64,000 nt of DNA from Luidia sarsii (lineage: Eukaryota; Echinodermata; Asteroidea; Paxillosida; Luidiidae). This document shows, piece by piece, positions 36,785 to 49,713 of the stretch. The stretch covers positions 6,600,538-6,664,537 of the forward strand of contig OX465118.1 of the NCBI GenBank assembly GCA_949987565.1. The letters are read 5' to 3'. Each line of letters begins with the position of its first letter. Position 1 is the stretch's first letter. Both the position numbers and the translations under genes were made by a program. The notes beneath the pieces were generated by a model, which was given only the letters and a program-made list of their open reading frames with translations, ran no database searches and had not been told where the DNA came from.

Positions 36785-37431
36785 CATTTTTCTTTCCAGC
36801 TTCTTTCCGGCGACTGACTGTTTAGTACTGCTGTCTGCACACACAAGCTGCCTAGCTGACTGAGGTTGGTTCTCTTTGCTTGATCATAAAATCATCATAC
36901 TATGTTAGATCTCAGATTTCTCACCACTGGTGGTTAGATCTTTTCCGGGCCTGTTAGCAGGCTAAGTTTAAGATTCGTCAATAAAATAATGAAGGAGCTA
37001 TTAACGTGCAAAGTGTATTTTTCTTTCCAGCTTCTGTCCGGCGACTGACTGTTGTGTACTGCTGTCTGCACACAAGCTGCCTAGCTGACTGAGGTTGGTT
37101 CTCTTTGCTTGATCATAAAATCATCATACTATGTTCGATCTCAGATTTTTCACCACTGGTGGTTAGATCTTTTCCGGGCCTGTTAGCAGGCTAAGTTTAA
37201 AATTCGTCAATAAAATAATGAAGGAGATATTAACTTGCAAAGTGTATTTTCTTTCCAGCTTCTTTCCGGCGACTGAGTGCTGTGTACTGCTGTCTGCACA
37301 CACAAGCTGCCTAGCTGACTGAGGTTGGTTCTCTTTGCTTGATCATAAAATCATCATACTATGTTTGATTTCAGATTTTTCACCACTGGTGGTTAGATCT
37401 TTGCCAGGCCTGTTAGCAGGCCAAGTTTAAG
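36785..37431 (+). repeat. Linking monomers between the 20-mer and 10-mer domains
   Basis: About three monomers of the usual I-III-II succession (TTTAGTACTG, TTAGATCTCAG with GGAGCTATT, TTTAAAATT with CTTGC and GAGTG). Private changes are GATTTCTCACC near 36,918 and GAGTGCTGTG near 37,276. The GGAGCTATT sublineage is last seen here; to the right it is replaced by GGAGATATT. Confidence 0.8.
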
Positions 37432-40400
37432 ATTCGTCAATAAAATAATGAAGGAGATATTAACGTGCAAAGTGTATTTTTCTTTCCACCTTCTTTCCGG
37501 CGACTGACTGTTGTGTACTGCTGTCTGCACACACAAGCTGCCTAGCTGACTGAGGTTGGTTCTCTTTGCTTGATCATAAAATCATCATACTATGTTTGAT
37601 TTCAGATTTTTCACCACTGGTGGTTAGATCTTTTCCAGGCCTGTTAGCAGGCCAAGTTTAAGATTCGTCAATAAAATAATGAAGGAGATATTAACGTGCA
37701 AAGTGTATTTTTCTTTCCAGCTTCCTTCCGGCGACTGACTGTTGTGTACTGCTGTCTGCACACACAAGCTGCCTAGCTGACTGAGGTTGGTTCTCTTTGC
37801 TTGATCATAAAATCATCATACTATGTTTGATTTCTGATTTTTCACCACTGGTGGTTGGATCTTTTCCAGGCCTGTTAGCAGGCCAAGTTTAAGATTCGTC
37901 AATAAAATAATGAAGGAGATATTAACGTGCAAAGTGTATTTTTCTTTCCAGCTTCTGTCCGGCGACTGACTATTGTGTACTGCTGTCTGCACACACAAGC
38001 TGCCTAGCTGACTGAGGTTGGTTCTCTTTGCTTGATCATAAAATCATCATACTATGTTTGATTTCAGATTTTTCACCACTGGTGGTTAGATCTTTTCCAG
38101 GCCTGTTAGCAGGCCAAGTTTAAGATTCGTCAATAAAATAATGAAGGAGATATTAACGTGCAAAGTGCATTTTTCTTTCCAGCTTCTTTCCGGCGACTGA
38201 CTGTTTAGTACTGCTGTCTGCACACACAAGCTGCCTAGCTGACTGAGGTTGGTTCTCTTTGCTTGATCATAAAATCATCATACTATGTTAGATCTCAGAT
38301 TTTTCACCACTGGTGGTTAGATCTTTTCCGGGCCTGTTAGCAGGCTCAGTTTAAGATTCGTCAATAAAATAATGAAGGAGATATTAACGTGCAAAGTGTA
38401 TTTTTCTTTCCAGCTTCTGTCCGGCGACTGACTGCTGTGTACTGCTGTCTGCACACAAGCTGCCTAGCTGACTGAGGTTGGTTCTCTTTGCTTGATCATA
38501 AAATCATCATACTATGTTCGATCTCAGATTTTTCACCACTGGTGGTTAGATCTTTGCCAGGCCTGTTAGCAGGCCAAGTTTAAGATTCGTCAATAAAATA
38601 ATGAAGGAGATATTAACGTGCAAAGTGTATTTTTCTTTCCAGCTTCTTTCCGGCGACTGACTGTTGTGTACTGCTGTCTGCACACACAAGCTGCCTAGCT
38701 GACTGAGGTTGGTTCTCTTTGCTTGATCATAAAATCATCATACTATGTTTGATTTCAGATTTTTCACCACTGGTGGTTAGATCTTTTCCAGGCCTGTTAG
38801 CAGGCCAAGTTTAAGATTCGTCAATAAAATAATGAAGGAGATATTAACGTGCAAAGTGTATTTTTCTTTCCAGCTTCTTTCCGGCGACTGACTGTTGTGT
38901 ACTGCTGTCTGCACACACAAGCTGCCTAGCTGACTGAGGTTGGTTCTCTTTGCTTGATCATAAAATCATCATACTATGTTTGATTTCTGATTTTTCACCA
39001 CTGGTGGTTGGATCTTTTCCAGGCTTGTTAGCAGGCCAAGTTAATTATTCGTCAATAAAATAATGAAGGAAATATTAACGTGCAAAGTGTATTTTTCTTT
39101 CCAGCTTCTTTACGGCGACTGACTGTTGTGTACTGCTGTCTGCACACACAAGCTGCCTAGCTGACTGAGGTTGGTTCTCTTTGCTTGATCATAAAATCAT
39201 CATACTATGTTTGATTTCAGATTTTTCACCACTGGTGGTTAGATCTTTTCCAGGCCTGTTAGCAGGCCAAGTTAATTATTCGTCAATAAAATAATGAAGG
39301 AGATATTAACGTGCAAAGTGTATTTTTCTTTCCAGCTTCTTTCCGGCGACTGACTGTTGTGTACTGCTGTCTGCACACACAAGCTGCCTAGCTGACTGAG
39401 GTTGGTTCTCTTTGCTTGATCATAAAATCATCATACTATGTTTGGTTTCAGATTTTTCACCACTGGTGGTTAGATCTTTTCCAGGCCTGTTAGCAGGCCA
39501 AGTTTCAGATTCGTCAATAAAATAATGAAGGAGATATTAACGTGCAAAGTGTATTTTTCTTTCCAGCTTCTGTCCGGCGACTGACTGTTGTGTACTGCTG
39601 TCTGCACACACAAGCTGCCTAGCTGACTGAGGTTGGTTCTCTTTGCTTGATCATAAAATCATCATACTATGTTTGATTTCAGATTTTTCACCACTGGTGG
39701 TTAGATCTTTTCCAGGCCTGTTAGCAGGCCAAGTTAATTATTCGTCAATAAAATAATGAAGGAGATATTAACGTGCAAAGTGTATTTTTCTTTCCAGCTT
39801 CTTTCCGGCGACTGACTGTTGTGTACTGCTGTCTGCACACACAAGCTGCCTAGCTGACTGAGGTTGGTTCTCTTTGCTTGATCATAAAATCATCATACTA
39901 TGTTTGATTTCAGATTTTTCACCACTGGTGGTTAGATCTTTTCCAGGCCTGTTAGCAGGCCAAGTTTAAGATTCGTCAATAAAATAATGAAGGAGATATT
40001 AACGTGCAAAGTGTATTTTTCTTTCCAGCTTCCTTCCGGCGACTGACTGTTGTGTACTGCTGTCTGCACACACAAGCTGCCTAGCTGACTGAGGTTGGTT
40101 CTCTTTGCTTGATCATAAAATCATCATACTATGTTTGATTTCTGATTTTTCACCACTGGTGGTTGGATCTTTTCCAGGCCTGTTAGCAGGCCAAGTTTAA
40201 GATTCGTCAATAAAATAATGAAGGAGATATTAACGTGCAAAGTGTATTTTTCTTTCCAGCTTCTGTCCGGCGACTGACTATTGTGTACTGCTGTCTGCAC
40301 ACACAAGCTGCCTAGCTGACTGAGGTTGGTTCTCTTTGCTTGATCATAAAATCATCATACTATGTTTGATTTCAGATTTTTCACCACTGGTGGTTAGATC

Positions 40401-42043
40401 TTTTCCAGGCCTGTTAGCAGGCCAAGTTTAAGATTCGTCAATAAAATAATGAAGGAGATATTAACGTGCAAAGTGCATTTTTCTTTCCAGCTTCTTTCCG
40501 GCGACTGACTGTTTAGTACTGCTGTCTGCACACACAAGCTGCCTAGCTGACTGAGGTTGGTTCTCTTTGCTTGATCATAAAATCATCATACTATGTTAGA
40601 TCTCAGATTTTTCACCACTGGTGGTTAGATCTTTTCCGGGCCTGTTAGCAGGCTCAGTTTAAGATTCGTCAATAAAATAATGAAGGAGATATTAACGTGC
40701 AAAGTGTATTTTTCTTTCCAGCTTCTGTCCGGCGACTGACTGCTGTGTACTGCTGTCTGCACACAAGCTGCCTAGCTGACTGAGGTTGGTTCTCTTTGCT
40801 TGATCATAAAATCATCATACTATGTTCGATCTCAGATTTTTCACCACTGGTGGTTAGATCTTTGCCAGGCCTGTTAGCAGGCCAAGTTTAAGATTCGTCA
40901 ATAAAATAATGAAGGAGATATTAACGTGCAAAGTGTATTTTTCTTTCCAGCTTCTTTCCGGCGACTGACTGTTGTGTACTGCTGTCTGCACACACAAGCT
41001 GCCTAGCTGACTGAGGTTGGTTCTCTTTGCTTGATCATAAAATCATCATACTATGTTTGATTTCAGATTTTTCACCACTGGTGGTTAGATCTTTTCCAGG
41101 CCTGTTAGCAGGCCAAGTTTAAGATTCGTCAATAAAATAATGAAGGAGATATTAACGTGCAAAGTGTATTTTTCTTTCCAGCTTCTTTCCGGCGACTGAC
41201 TGTTGTGTACTGCTGTCTGCACACACAAGCTGCCTAGCTGACTGAGGTTGGTTCTCTTTGCTTGATCATAAAATCATCATACTATGTTTGATTTCTGATT
41301 TTTCACCACTGGTGGTTGGATCTTTTCCAGGCTTGTTAGCAGGCCAAGTTAATTATTCGTCAATAAAATAATGAAGGAAATATTAACGTGCAAAGTGTAT
41401 TTTTCTTTCCAGCTTCTTTACGGCGACTGACTGTTGTGTACTGCTGTCTGCACACACAAGCTGCCTAGCTGACTGAGGTTGGTTCTCTTTGCTTGATCAT
41501 AAAATCATCATACTATGTTTGATTTCAGATTTTTCACCACTGGTGGTTAGATCTTTTCCAGGCCTGTTAGCAGGCCAAGTTAATTATTCGTCAATAAAAT
41601 AATGAAGGAGATATTAACGTGCAAAGTGTATTTTTCTTTCCAGCTTCTTTCCGGCGACTGACTGTTGTGTACTGCTGTCTGCACACACAAGCTGCCTAGC
41701 TGACTGAGGTTGGTTCTCTTTGCTTGATCATAAAATCATCATACTATGTTTGGTTTCAGATTTTTCACCACTGGTGGTTAGATCTTTTCCAGGCCTGTTA
41801 GCAGGCCAAGTTTCAGATTCGTCAATAAAATAATGAAGGAGATATTAACGTGCAAAGTGTATTTTTCTTTCCAGCTTCTGTCCGGCGACTGACTGTTGTG
41901 TACTGCTGTCTGCACACACAAGCTGCCTAGCTGACTGAGGTTGGTTCTCTTTGCTTGATCATAAAATCATCATACTATGTTTGATTTCAGATTTTTCACC
42001 ACTGGTGGTTAGATCTTTTCCAGGCCTGTTAGCAGGCCAAGTT
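37432..42043 (+). repeat. Tandem duplication of a 10-monomer unit (period 2,308 bp)
   Basis: 37,432-39,735 matches 39,740-42,043 at 2,308 bp. Shared private markers are GACTATTGTG, GGCTCAGTTT, GACTGCTGTG, CTTTACGGCG (near 39,108/41,416) and TTTGGTTTCAG (near 39,441/41,749). One difference is seen at 37,489 (TTCCACC versus TTCCAGC). Confidence 0.92.
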
Positions 42044-42738
42044 TCAGATTCGTCAATAAAATAATGAAGGAGATATTAACGTGCAAAGTGAATTTTTCTC
42101 TCCAGCTTCTGTCCGGCGACCGACTGTTGTGTACTGCTGTCTGCACACAAGCTGCCTAGCTGACTGAGGTTGGTTCTCTTTGCTTGATCATAAAATCATC
42201 ATACTATGTTCGATCTCAGATTTTTCACCACTGGTGGTTATATCTTTTCCAGGCCTGTTAGCAGGCCAAGTTAATTATTCGTCAATAAAATAATGAAGGA
42301 GATATTAACGTGCAAAGTGTATTTTTCTTTCCAGCTTCTTTCCGGCGACTGACTGTTGTGTACTGCTGTCTGCACACACAAGCTGCCTAGCTGACTGAGG
42401 TTGGTTCTCTTTGCTTGATCATAAAATCATCATACTATGTTTGATTTCAGATTTTTCACCACTGGTGGTTAGATCTTTTCCAGGCCTGTTAGCAGGCTAA
42501 GTTTAAGATTCGTCAATAATATAATGAAGGAGATATTAACGTGCAAAGTGTATTTTTCTTTCCAGCTTCTGTCCGGCGACTGACTGTTGTGTACTGCTGT
42601 CTGCACACACAAGCTGCCTAGCTGACTGAGGTTGGTTCTCTTTGCTTGATCATAAAATCATCATACTATGTTCGATCTCAGATTTTTCACCACTGGTGGT
42701 TAGATCTTTTCCAGGCCTGTTAGCAGGCCAAGTTTCAG

Positions 42739-44287
42739 ATTCGTCAATAAAATAATGAAGGAGATATTAACGTGCAAAGTGTATTTTTCTTTCCAGCTTC
42801 TTTCCGGCGACTGACTGTTGTGTACTGCTGTCTGCACACACAAGCTGCCTAGCTGACTGAGGTTGGTTCTCTTTGCTTGATCATAAAATCATCATACTAT
42901 GTTTGATTTCAGATTTTTCACCACTGGTGGTTAGATCTTTTCCAGGCCTGTTAGCAGGCCAAGTTTAAGATTCGTCAATAAAATAATGAAGGAGATATTA
43001 ACGTGCAAAGTGTATTTTTCTTTCCAGCTTCCTTCCGGCGACTGACTGTTGTGTACTGCTGTCTGCACACACAAGCTGCCTAGCTGACTGAGGTTGGTTC
43101 TCTTTGCTTGATCATAAAATCATCATACTATGTTTGATTTCTGATTTTTCACCACTGGTGGTTGGATCTTTTCCAGGCCTGTTAGCAGGCCAAGTTTAAG
43201 ATTCGTCAATAAAATAATGAAGGAGATATTAACGTGCAAAGTGTATTTTTCTTTCCAGCTTCTGTCCGGCGACTGACTATTGTGTACTGCTGTCTGCACA
43301 CACAAGCTGCCTAGCTGACTGAGGTTGGTTCTCTTTGCTTGATCATAAAATCATCATACTATGTTTGATTTCAGATTTTTCACCACTGGTGGTTAGATCT
43401 TTTCCAGGCCTGTTAGCAGGCCAAGTTTAAGATTCGTCAATAAAATAATGAAGGAGATATTAACGTGCAAAGTGCATTTTTCTTTCCAGCTTCTTTCCGG
43501 CGACTGACTGTTTAGTACTGCTGTCTGCACACACAAGCTGCCTAGCTGACTGAGGTTGGTTCTCTTTGCTTGATCATAAAATCATCATACTATGTTAGAT
43601 CTCAGATTTTTCACCACTGGTGGTTAGATCTTTTCCGGGCCTGTTAGCAGGCTCAGTTTAAGATTCGTCAATAAAATAATGAAGGAGATATTAACGTGCA
43701 AAGTGTATTTTTCTTTCCAGCTTCTGTCCGGCGACTGACTGCTGTGTACTGCTGTCTGCACACAAGCTGCCTAGCTGACTGAGGTTGGTTCTCTTTGCTT
43801 GATCATAAAATCATCATACTATGTTTGATCTCAGATTTTTCACCACTGGTGGTTAGATCTTTGCCAGGCCTGTTAGCAGGCCAAGTTTAAGATTCGTCAA
43901 TAAAATAATGAAGGAGATATTAACGTGCAAAGTGTATTTTTCTTTCCAGCTTCTTTCCGGCGACTGACTGTTGTGTACTGCTGTCTGCACACACAAGCTG
44001 CCTAGCTGACTGAGGTTGGTTCTCTTTGCTTGATCATAAAATCATCATACTATGTTTGATTTCAGATTTTTCACCACTGGTGGTTAGATCTTTTCCAGGC
44101 CTGTTAGCAGGCCAAGTTTAAGATTCGTCAATAAAATAATGAAGGAGATATTAACGTGCAAAGTGTATTTTTCTTTCCAGCTTCTTTCCGGCGACTGACT
44201 GTTGTGTACTGCTGTCTGCACACACAAGCTGCCTAGCTGACTGAGGTTGGTTCTCTTTGCTTGATCATAAAATCATCATACTATGTT
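42739..44287 (+). repeat. Third partial copy of the 10-mer domain (1.55 kb, displaced 2,999 bp)
   Basis: 39,740-41,288 matches 42,739-44,287 at 13 monomers. It includes GACTATTGTG, GGCTCAGTTT and GACTGCTGTG, and one substitution is seen at 43,826 (TTTGATCTCAG versus TTCGATCTCAG), which makes a hybrid subtype I/II motif. The copy stops before the CTTTACGGCG unit, so it is truncated relative to the two full copies. Confidence 0.9.
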
Positions 44288-44292
44288 CGATC

Positions 44293-45503
44293 TCAGATTT
44301 TTCACCACTGGTGGTTAGATCTTTTCCAGGCCTGTTAGCAGGCCAAGTTTCAGATTCGTCAATAAAATAATGAAGGAGATATTAACGTGCAAAGTGTATT
44401 TTTCTTTCCAGCTTCTGTCCGGCGACTGACTGTTGTGTACTGCTGTCTGCACACACAAGCTGCCTAGCTGACTGAGGTTGGTTCTCTTTGCTTGATCATA
44501 AAATCATCATACTATGTTTGATTTCAGATTTTTCACCACTGGTGGTTAGATCTTTTCCAGGCCTGTTAGCAGGCCAAGTTTCAGATTCGTCAATAAAATA
44601 ATGAAGGAGATATTAACGTGCAAAGTGTATTTTTCTCTCCAGCTTCTGTCCGGCGACCGACTGTTGTGTACTGCTGTCTGCACACAAGCTGCCTAGCTGA
44701 CTGAGGTTGGTTCTCTTTGCTTGATCATAAAATCATCATACTATGTTCGATCTCAGATTTTTCACCACTGGTGGTTAGATCTTTTCCAGGCCTGTTAGCA
44801 GGCCAAGTTAATTATTCGTCAATAAAATAATGAAGGAGATATTAACGTGCAAAGTGTATTTTTCTTTCCAGCTTCTTTCCGGCGACTGACTGTTGTGTAC
44901 TGCTGTCTGCACACACAAGCTGCCTAGCTGACTGAGGTTGGTTCTCTTTGCTTGATCATAAAATCATCATACTATGTTTGATTTCAGATTTTTCACCACT
45001 GGTGGTTAGATCTTTTCCAGGCCTGTTAGCAGGCTAAGTTTAAGATTCGTCAATAATATAATGAAGGAGATATTAACGTGCAAAGTGTATTTTTCTTTCC
45101 AGCTTCTGTCCGGCGACTGACTGTTGTGTACTGCTGTCTGCACACACAAGCTGCCTAGCTGACTGAGGTTGGTTCTCTTTGCTTGATCATAAAATCATCA
45201 TACTATGTTCGATCTCAGATTTTTCACCACTGGTGGTTAGATCTTTTCCAGGCCTGTTAGCAGGCCAAGTTTCAGATTCGTCAATAAAATAATGAAGGAG
45301 ATATTAACGTGCAAAGTGTATTTTTCTTTCCAGCTTCTTTCCGGCGACTGACTGTTGTGTACTGCTGTCTGCACACACAAGCTGCCTAGCTGACTGAGGT
45401 TGGTTCTCTTTGCTTGATCATAAAATCATCATACTATGTTTGATTTCAGATTTTTCACCACTGGTGGTTAGATCTTTTCCAGGCCTGTTAGCAGGCCAAG
45501 TTT
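44293..45503 (+). repeat. Copy of 41,756-42,966 displaced by 11 monomers (2,537 bp)
   Basis: The shared private marker is CAATAATATAATG (42,514/45,051), along with the GACCGACTG and TTAATTATT units. Differences are at 42,091 (GTGAATTT versus GTGTATTT) and 42,241 (GTTATATC versus GTTAGATC); both changes are in the first copy. The third partial 10-mer copy lies between the two segments, so it was probably inserted by, or duplicated together with, this 11-mer. Confidence 0.88.
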
Positions 45504-45941
45504 CAGATTCGTCAATAAAATAATGAAGGAGATATTAACGTGCAAAGTGTATTTTTCTTTCCAGCTTCTGTCCGGCGTCCGACTGTTGTGTACTGCTGTC
45601 TGCACACAAGCTGCCTACCTGACTGAGGTTGGTTCTCTTTGCTTGATCATAAAATCATCATACTATGTTCGATCTCAGATTTTTCACCACTGGTGGTTAG
45701 ATCTTTTCCAGGCCTGTTAGCAGGCCAAGTTAATTATTCGTCAATAAAATAATGAAGGAGATATTAACGTGCAAAGTGTATTTTTCTTTCCAGCTTCTTT
45801 CCGGCGACTGACTGTTGTGTACTGCTGTCTGCACACAAGCTGCCTAGCTGACTAAGGTTGGTTCTCTTTGCTTGATCATAAAATCATCATACTATGCTTG
45901 ATTTCAGATTTTTCACCACTGGTGGTAAGATCTTTTCCAGG
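45504..45941 (+). repeat. Transition monomers with private variants
   Basis: About two monomers carry changes not seen elsewhere: GGCGTCCGACTG near 45,575 and CTGCCTACCTGAC near 45,613. These open a slightly longer chance frame on the plus strand. They are followed by the first ACTAAGG / ATGCTTG (subtype V) unit of the right-hand domain. This is the point where the array changes from well homogenised to more diverse. Confidence 0.75.
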
Positions 45942-46884
45942 CCTGTTAGCAGGCCAAGTTTAAGATTCGTCAATAAAATAATGAAGGAGATATTAACGTG
46001 CAAAGTGTATTTTTCTTTCCAGCTTCTTTCCGGCGACTGACTGTTGTGTACTGCTGTCTGCACACACAAGCTGCCTAGCTGACTGAGGTTGGTTCTCTTT
46101 GCTTGATCATAAAATCATCATACTATGTTTGATTTCAGATTTTTCACCACTGGTGGTTAGATCTTTTCCAGGCCTGTTAGCAGGCCAAGTTTCAGATTCG
46201 TCAATAAAATAATGAAGGAGATATTAACGTGCAAAGTGTATTTTTCTTTCCAGCTTCTGTCCGGCGACTGACTGTTGTGTACTGCTGTCTGCACACACAA
46301 GCTGCCTAGCTGACTGAGGTTGGTTCTCTTTGCTTGATCATAAAATCATCATACTATGTTTGATTTCAGATTTTTCACCACTGGTGGTTAGATCTTTTCC
46401 AGGCCTGTTAGCAGGCCAAGTTTCAGATTCGTCAATAAAATAATGAAGGAGATATTAACGTGCAAAGTGTATTTTTCTCTCCAGCTTCTGTCCGGCGACC
46501 GACTGTTGTGTACTGCTGTCTGCACACAAGCTGCCTAGCTGACTGAGGTTGGTTCTCTTTGCTTGATCATAAAATCATCATACTATGTTCGATCTCAGAT
46601 TTTTCACCACTGGTGGTTAGATCTTTTCCAGGCCTGTTAGCAGGCCAAGTTAATTATTAGTCAATAAAATAATGAAGGAGATATTAACCTGCAAAGTGTA
46701 TTTTTCTTTCCAGCTTCTTTCCGGCGACTGACTGTTGTGTACTGCTGTCTGCACACACAAGCTGCCTGGCTGACTGAGGTTGGTTCTCTTTGCTTGATCA
46801 TAAAATCATCATACTATGTTTGATTTCAGATTTTTCACCACTGGTGGTTAGATCTTTTCCAGGCCTGTTAGTAGGCCAAGTTTA

Positions 46885-48331
46885 AGATTCGTCAATAAAA
46901 TAATGAAGGAGATATTAACGTGCAAAGTGTATTTTTCTTTCCAGCTTCTTTCCGGCGACTGACTGTTGTGTACTGCTGTCTGCACACACAAGCTGCCTAG
47001 CTGACTGAGGTTGGTTCTGTTTGCTTGATCATAAAATCATCATACTATGTTTGATTTCAGATTTTTCACAACTGGTGGTTAGATCTTTTCCAGGCCTGTT
47101 AGCAGGCCAAGTTTAAGATTCGTCAATAAAATAATGAAGGAGATATTAACATGCAAAGTGTATTTTTCTTTCCAGCTTCTGTCCGGCGACTGACTGTTGT
47201 GTACTGCTGTCTGCACACAAGCTGCCTAGCTGACTAAGGTTGGTTCTCTTTGCTTGATCATAAAATCATCATACTATGCTTGATTTCAGATTTGTCACCA
47301 CTGGTGGTTAGATCATTTCCAGACCTGTTAGCAGGCCAAGTTTAAGATTCGTCAATAAAATAATGAAGGAGATATTAACGTGCAAAGTGTATTTTTCTTT
47401 CCAGCTTCTTTCCGGCGACTGACTGTTGTGTACTGCTGTCTGCACACACAAGCTGCCTAGCTGACTGAGGTTGGTTCTCTTTGCTTGATCATAAAATCAT
47501 CATACTATGTTTGATTTCAGATTTTTCACCACTGGTGGTTAGATCTTTTCCAGGCCTGTTAGCAGGCCAAGTTTCAGATTCGTCAATAAAATAATGAAGG
47601 AGATATTAACGTGCAAAGTGTATTTTTCTTTCCAGCTTCTTTCCGGCGACTGACTGTTGTGTACTGCTGTCTGCACACACAAGCTGCCTAGCTGACTGAG
47701 GTTGGTTCTGTTTGCTTGATCATAAAATCATCATACTATGTTTGATTTCAGATTTTTCACCACTGGTGGTTAGATCTTTTCCAGGCCTGTTAGCAGGCCA
47801 AGTTTAAGATTCGTCAATAAAATAATGAAGGAGATATTAACGTGCAAAGTGTATTTTTCTTTCCAGCTTCTGTCCGGCGACTGACTGTTGTGTACTGCTG
47901 TCTGCACACAAGCTGCCTAGCTGACTAAGGTTGGTTCTCTTTGCTTGATCATAAAATCATCATACTATGCTTGATTTCAGATTTTTCACCACTGGTGGTT
48001 AGATCATTTCCAGACCTGTTAGCAGGCCAAGTTTAAGATTCGTCAATAAAATAATGAAGGAGATATTAACGTGCAAAGTGTATTTTTCTTTCCAGCTTCT
48101 TTCCGGCGACTGACTGTTGTGTACTGCTGTCTGCACACACAAGCTGCCTAGCTGACTGAGGTTGGTTCTCTTTGCTTGATCATAAAATCATCATACTATG
48201 TTTGATTTCAGATTTTTCACCACTGGTGGTTAGATCTTTTCCAGGCCTGTTAGCAGGCCAAGTTTCAGATTCGTCAATAAAATAATGAAGGAGATATTAA
48301 CGTGCAAAGTGTATTTTTCTTTCCAGCTTCT
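46885..48331 (+). repeat. Tandem duplication of a 3-monomer unit (period 691 bp)
   Basis: 46,885-47,640 matches 47,576-48,331. Private markers are GGTTCTGTTTGC, ACTAAGG with ATGCTTG, and GATCATTTCCAGACC (47,311/48,002). Three differences are seen, at 47,070, 47,151 and 47,294, all in the first copy (CACAACTGG, AACATGC, TTTGTCACC). It is the shortest clear tandem multimer in the window. Confidence 0.88.
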
Positions 48332-49713
48332 GTCCGGCGACTGACTGTTGTGTACTGCTGTCTGCACACACAAGCTGCCTAGCTGACTGAGGTTGGTTCT
48401 CTTTGCTTGATCATAAAATCATCATACTATGTTTGATTTCAGATTTTTCACCACTGGTGGTTAGATCTTTTCCAGGCCTGTTAGCAGGCCAAGTTTCAGA
48501 TTCGTCAATAAAATAATGAAGGAGATATTAACGTGCAAAGTGTATTTTTCTCTCCAGCTTCTGTCCGGCGACCGACTGTTGTGTACTGCTGTCTGCACAC
48601 AAGCTGCCTAGCTGACTGAGGTTGGTTCTCTTTGCTTGATCATAAAATTATCATACTATGTTCGATCTCAGATTTTTCACCACTGGTGGTTAGATCTTTT
48701 CCAGGCCTGTTAGCAGGCCAAGTTAATTATTCGTCAATAAAATAATGAAGGAGATATTAACCTGCAAAGTGTATTTTTCTTTCCAGCTTCTTTCCGGCGA
48801 CTGACTGTTGTGTACTGCTGTCTGCACACACAAGCTGCCTAGCTGACTGAGGTTGGTTCTCTTTGCTTGATCATAAAATCATCATACTATGTTTGATTTT
48901 AGATTTTTCACCACTGGTGGTTAGATCTTTTCCAGGCCTGTTAGCAGGCCAAGTTTAAGATTCGTCAATAAAATAATGAAGGAGATATTAACGTGCAAAG
49001 TGTATTTTTCTTTCCAGCTTCTTTCCGGCGACTGACTGTTGTGTACTGCTGTCTGCACACACAAGCTGCCTAGCTGACTGAGGGTGGTTCTGTTTGCTTG
49101 ATCATAAAATCATCGTACTATGTTTGATTTCAGATTTTTCACCACTGGTGGTTAGATCTTTTCCAGGCCTGTTAGCAGGCCAAGTTTAAGATTCGTCAAT
49201 AAAATAATGAAGGAGATATTAACGTGCAAAGTGTATTTTTCTTTCCAGCTTCTGTCCGGCGACTGACTGTTGTGTACTGCTGTCTGCACACAAGCTGCCT
49301 AGCTGACTAAGGTTGGTTCTCTTTGCTTGATCATAAAATCATCATACTATGCTTGATTTCAGATTTTTCACCACTGGTGGTTAGATCTTTTCCAGACCTG
49401 TTAGCAGGCCAAGTTTAAGATTCGTCAATAAAATAATGAAGGAGATATTAACGTGCAAAGTGTATTTTTCTTTCCAGCTTCTTTCCGGCGACTGACTGTT
49501 GTGTACTGCTGTCTGCACACACAAGCTGCCTAGCTGACTGAGGTTGGTTCTCTTTGCTTGATCATAAAATCATCATACTATGTTTGATTTCAGATTTTTC
49601 ACCACTGGTGGTTAGAACTTTTTCAGGCCTGTTAGCAGGCCAAGTTTCAGATTCGTCAATAAAATAATGAAGGAGATATTAACGTGCAAAGTGTATTTTT
49701 CTTTCCAGCTTCT
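48015..49713 (+). repeat. Copy of 45,942-47,640 displaced by 9 monomers (2,073 bp)
   Basis: Shared markers are GACCGACTG, AACCTGC (46,686/48,759), GGTTCTGTTTGC and AGACCTG. About ten scattered private differences (for example 46,659, 46,768, 46,872, 48,649 and 48,900) make this an older relation than the near-identical blocks to the left. Confidence 0.8.
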
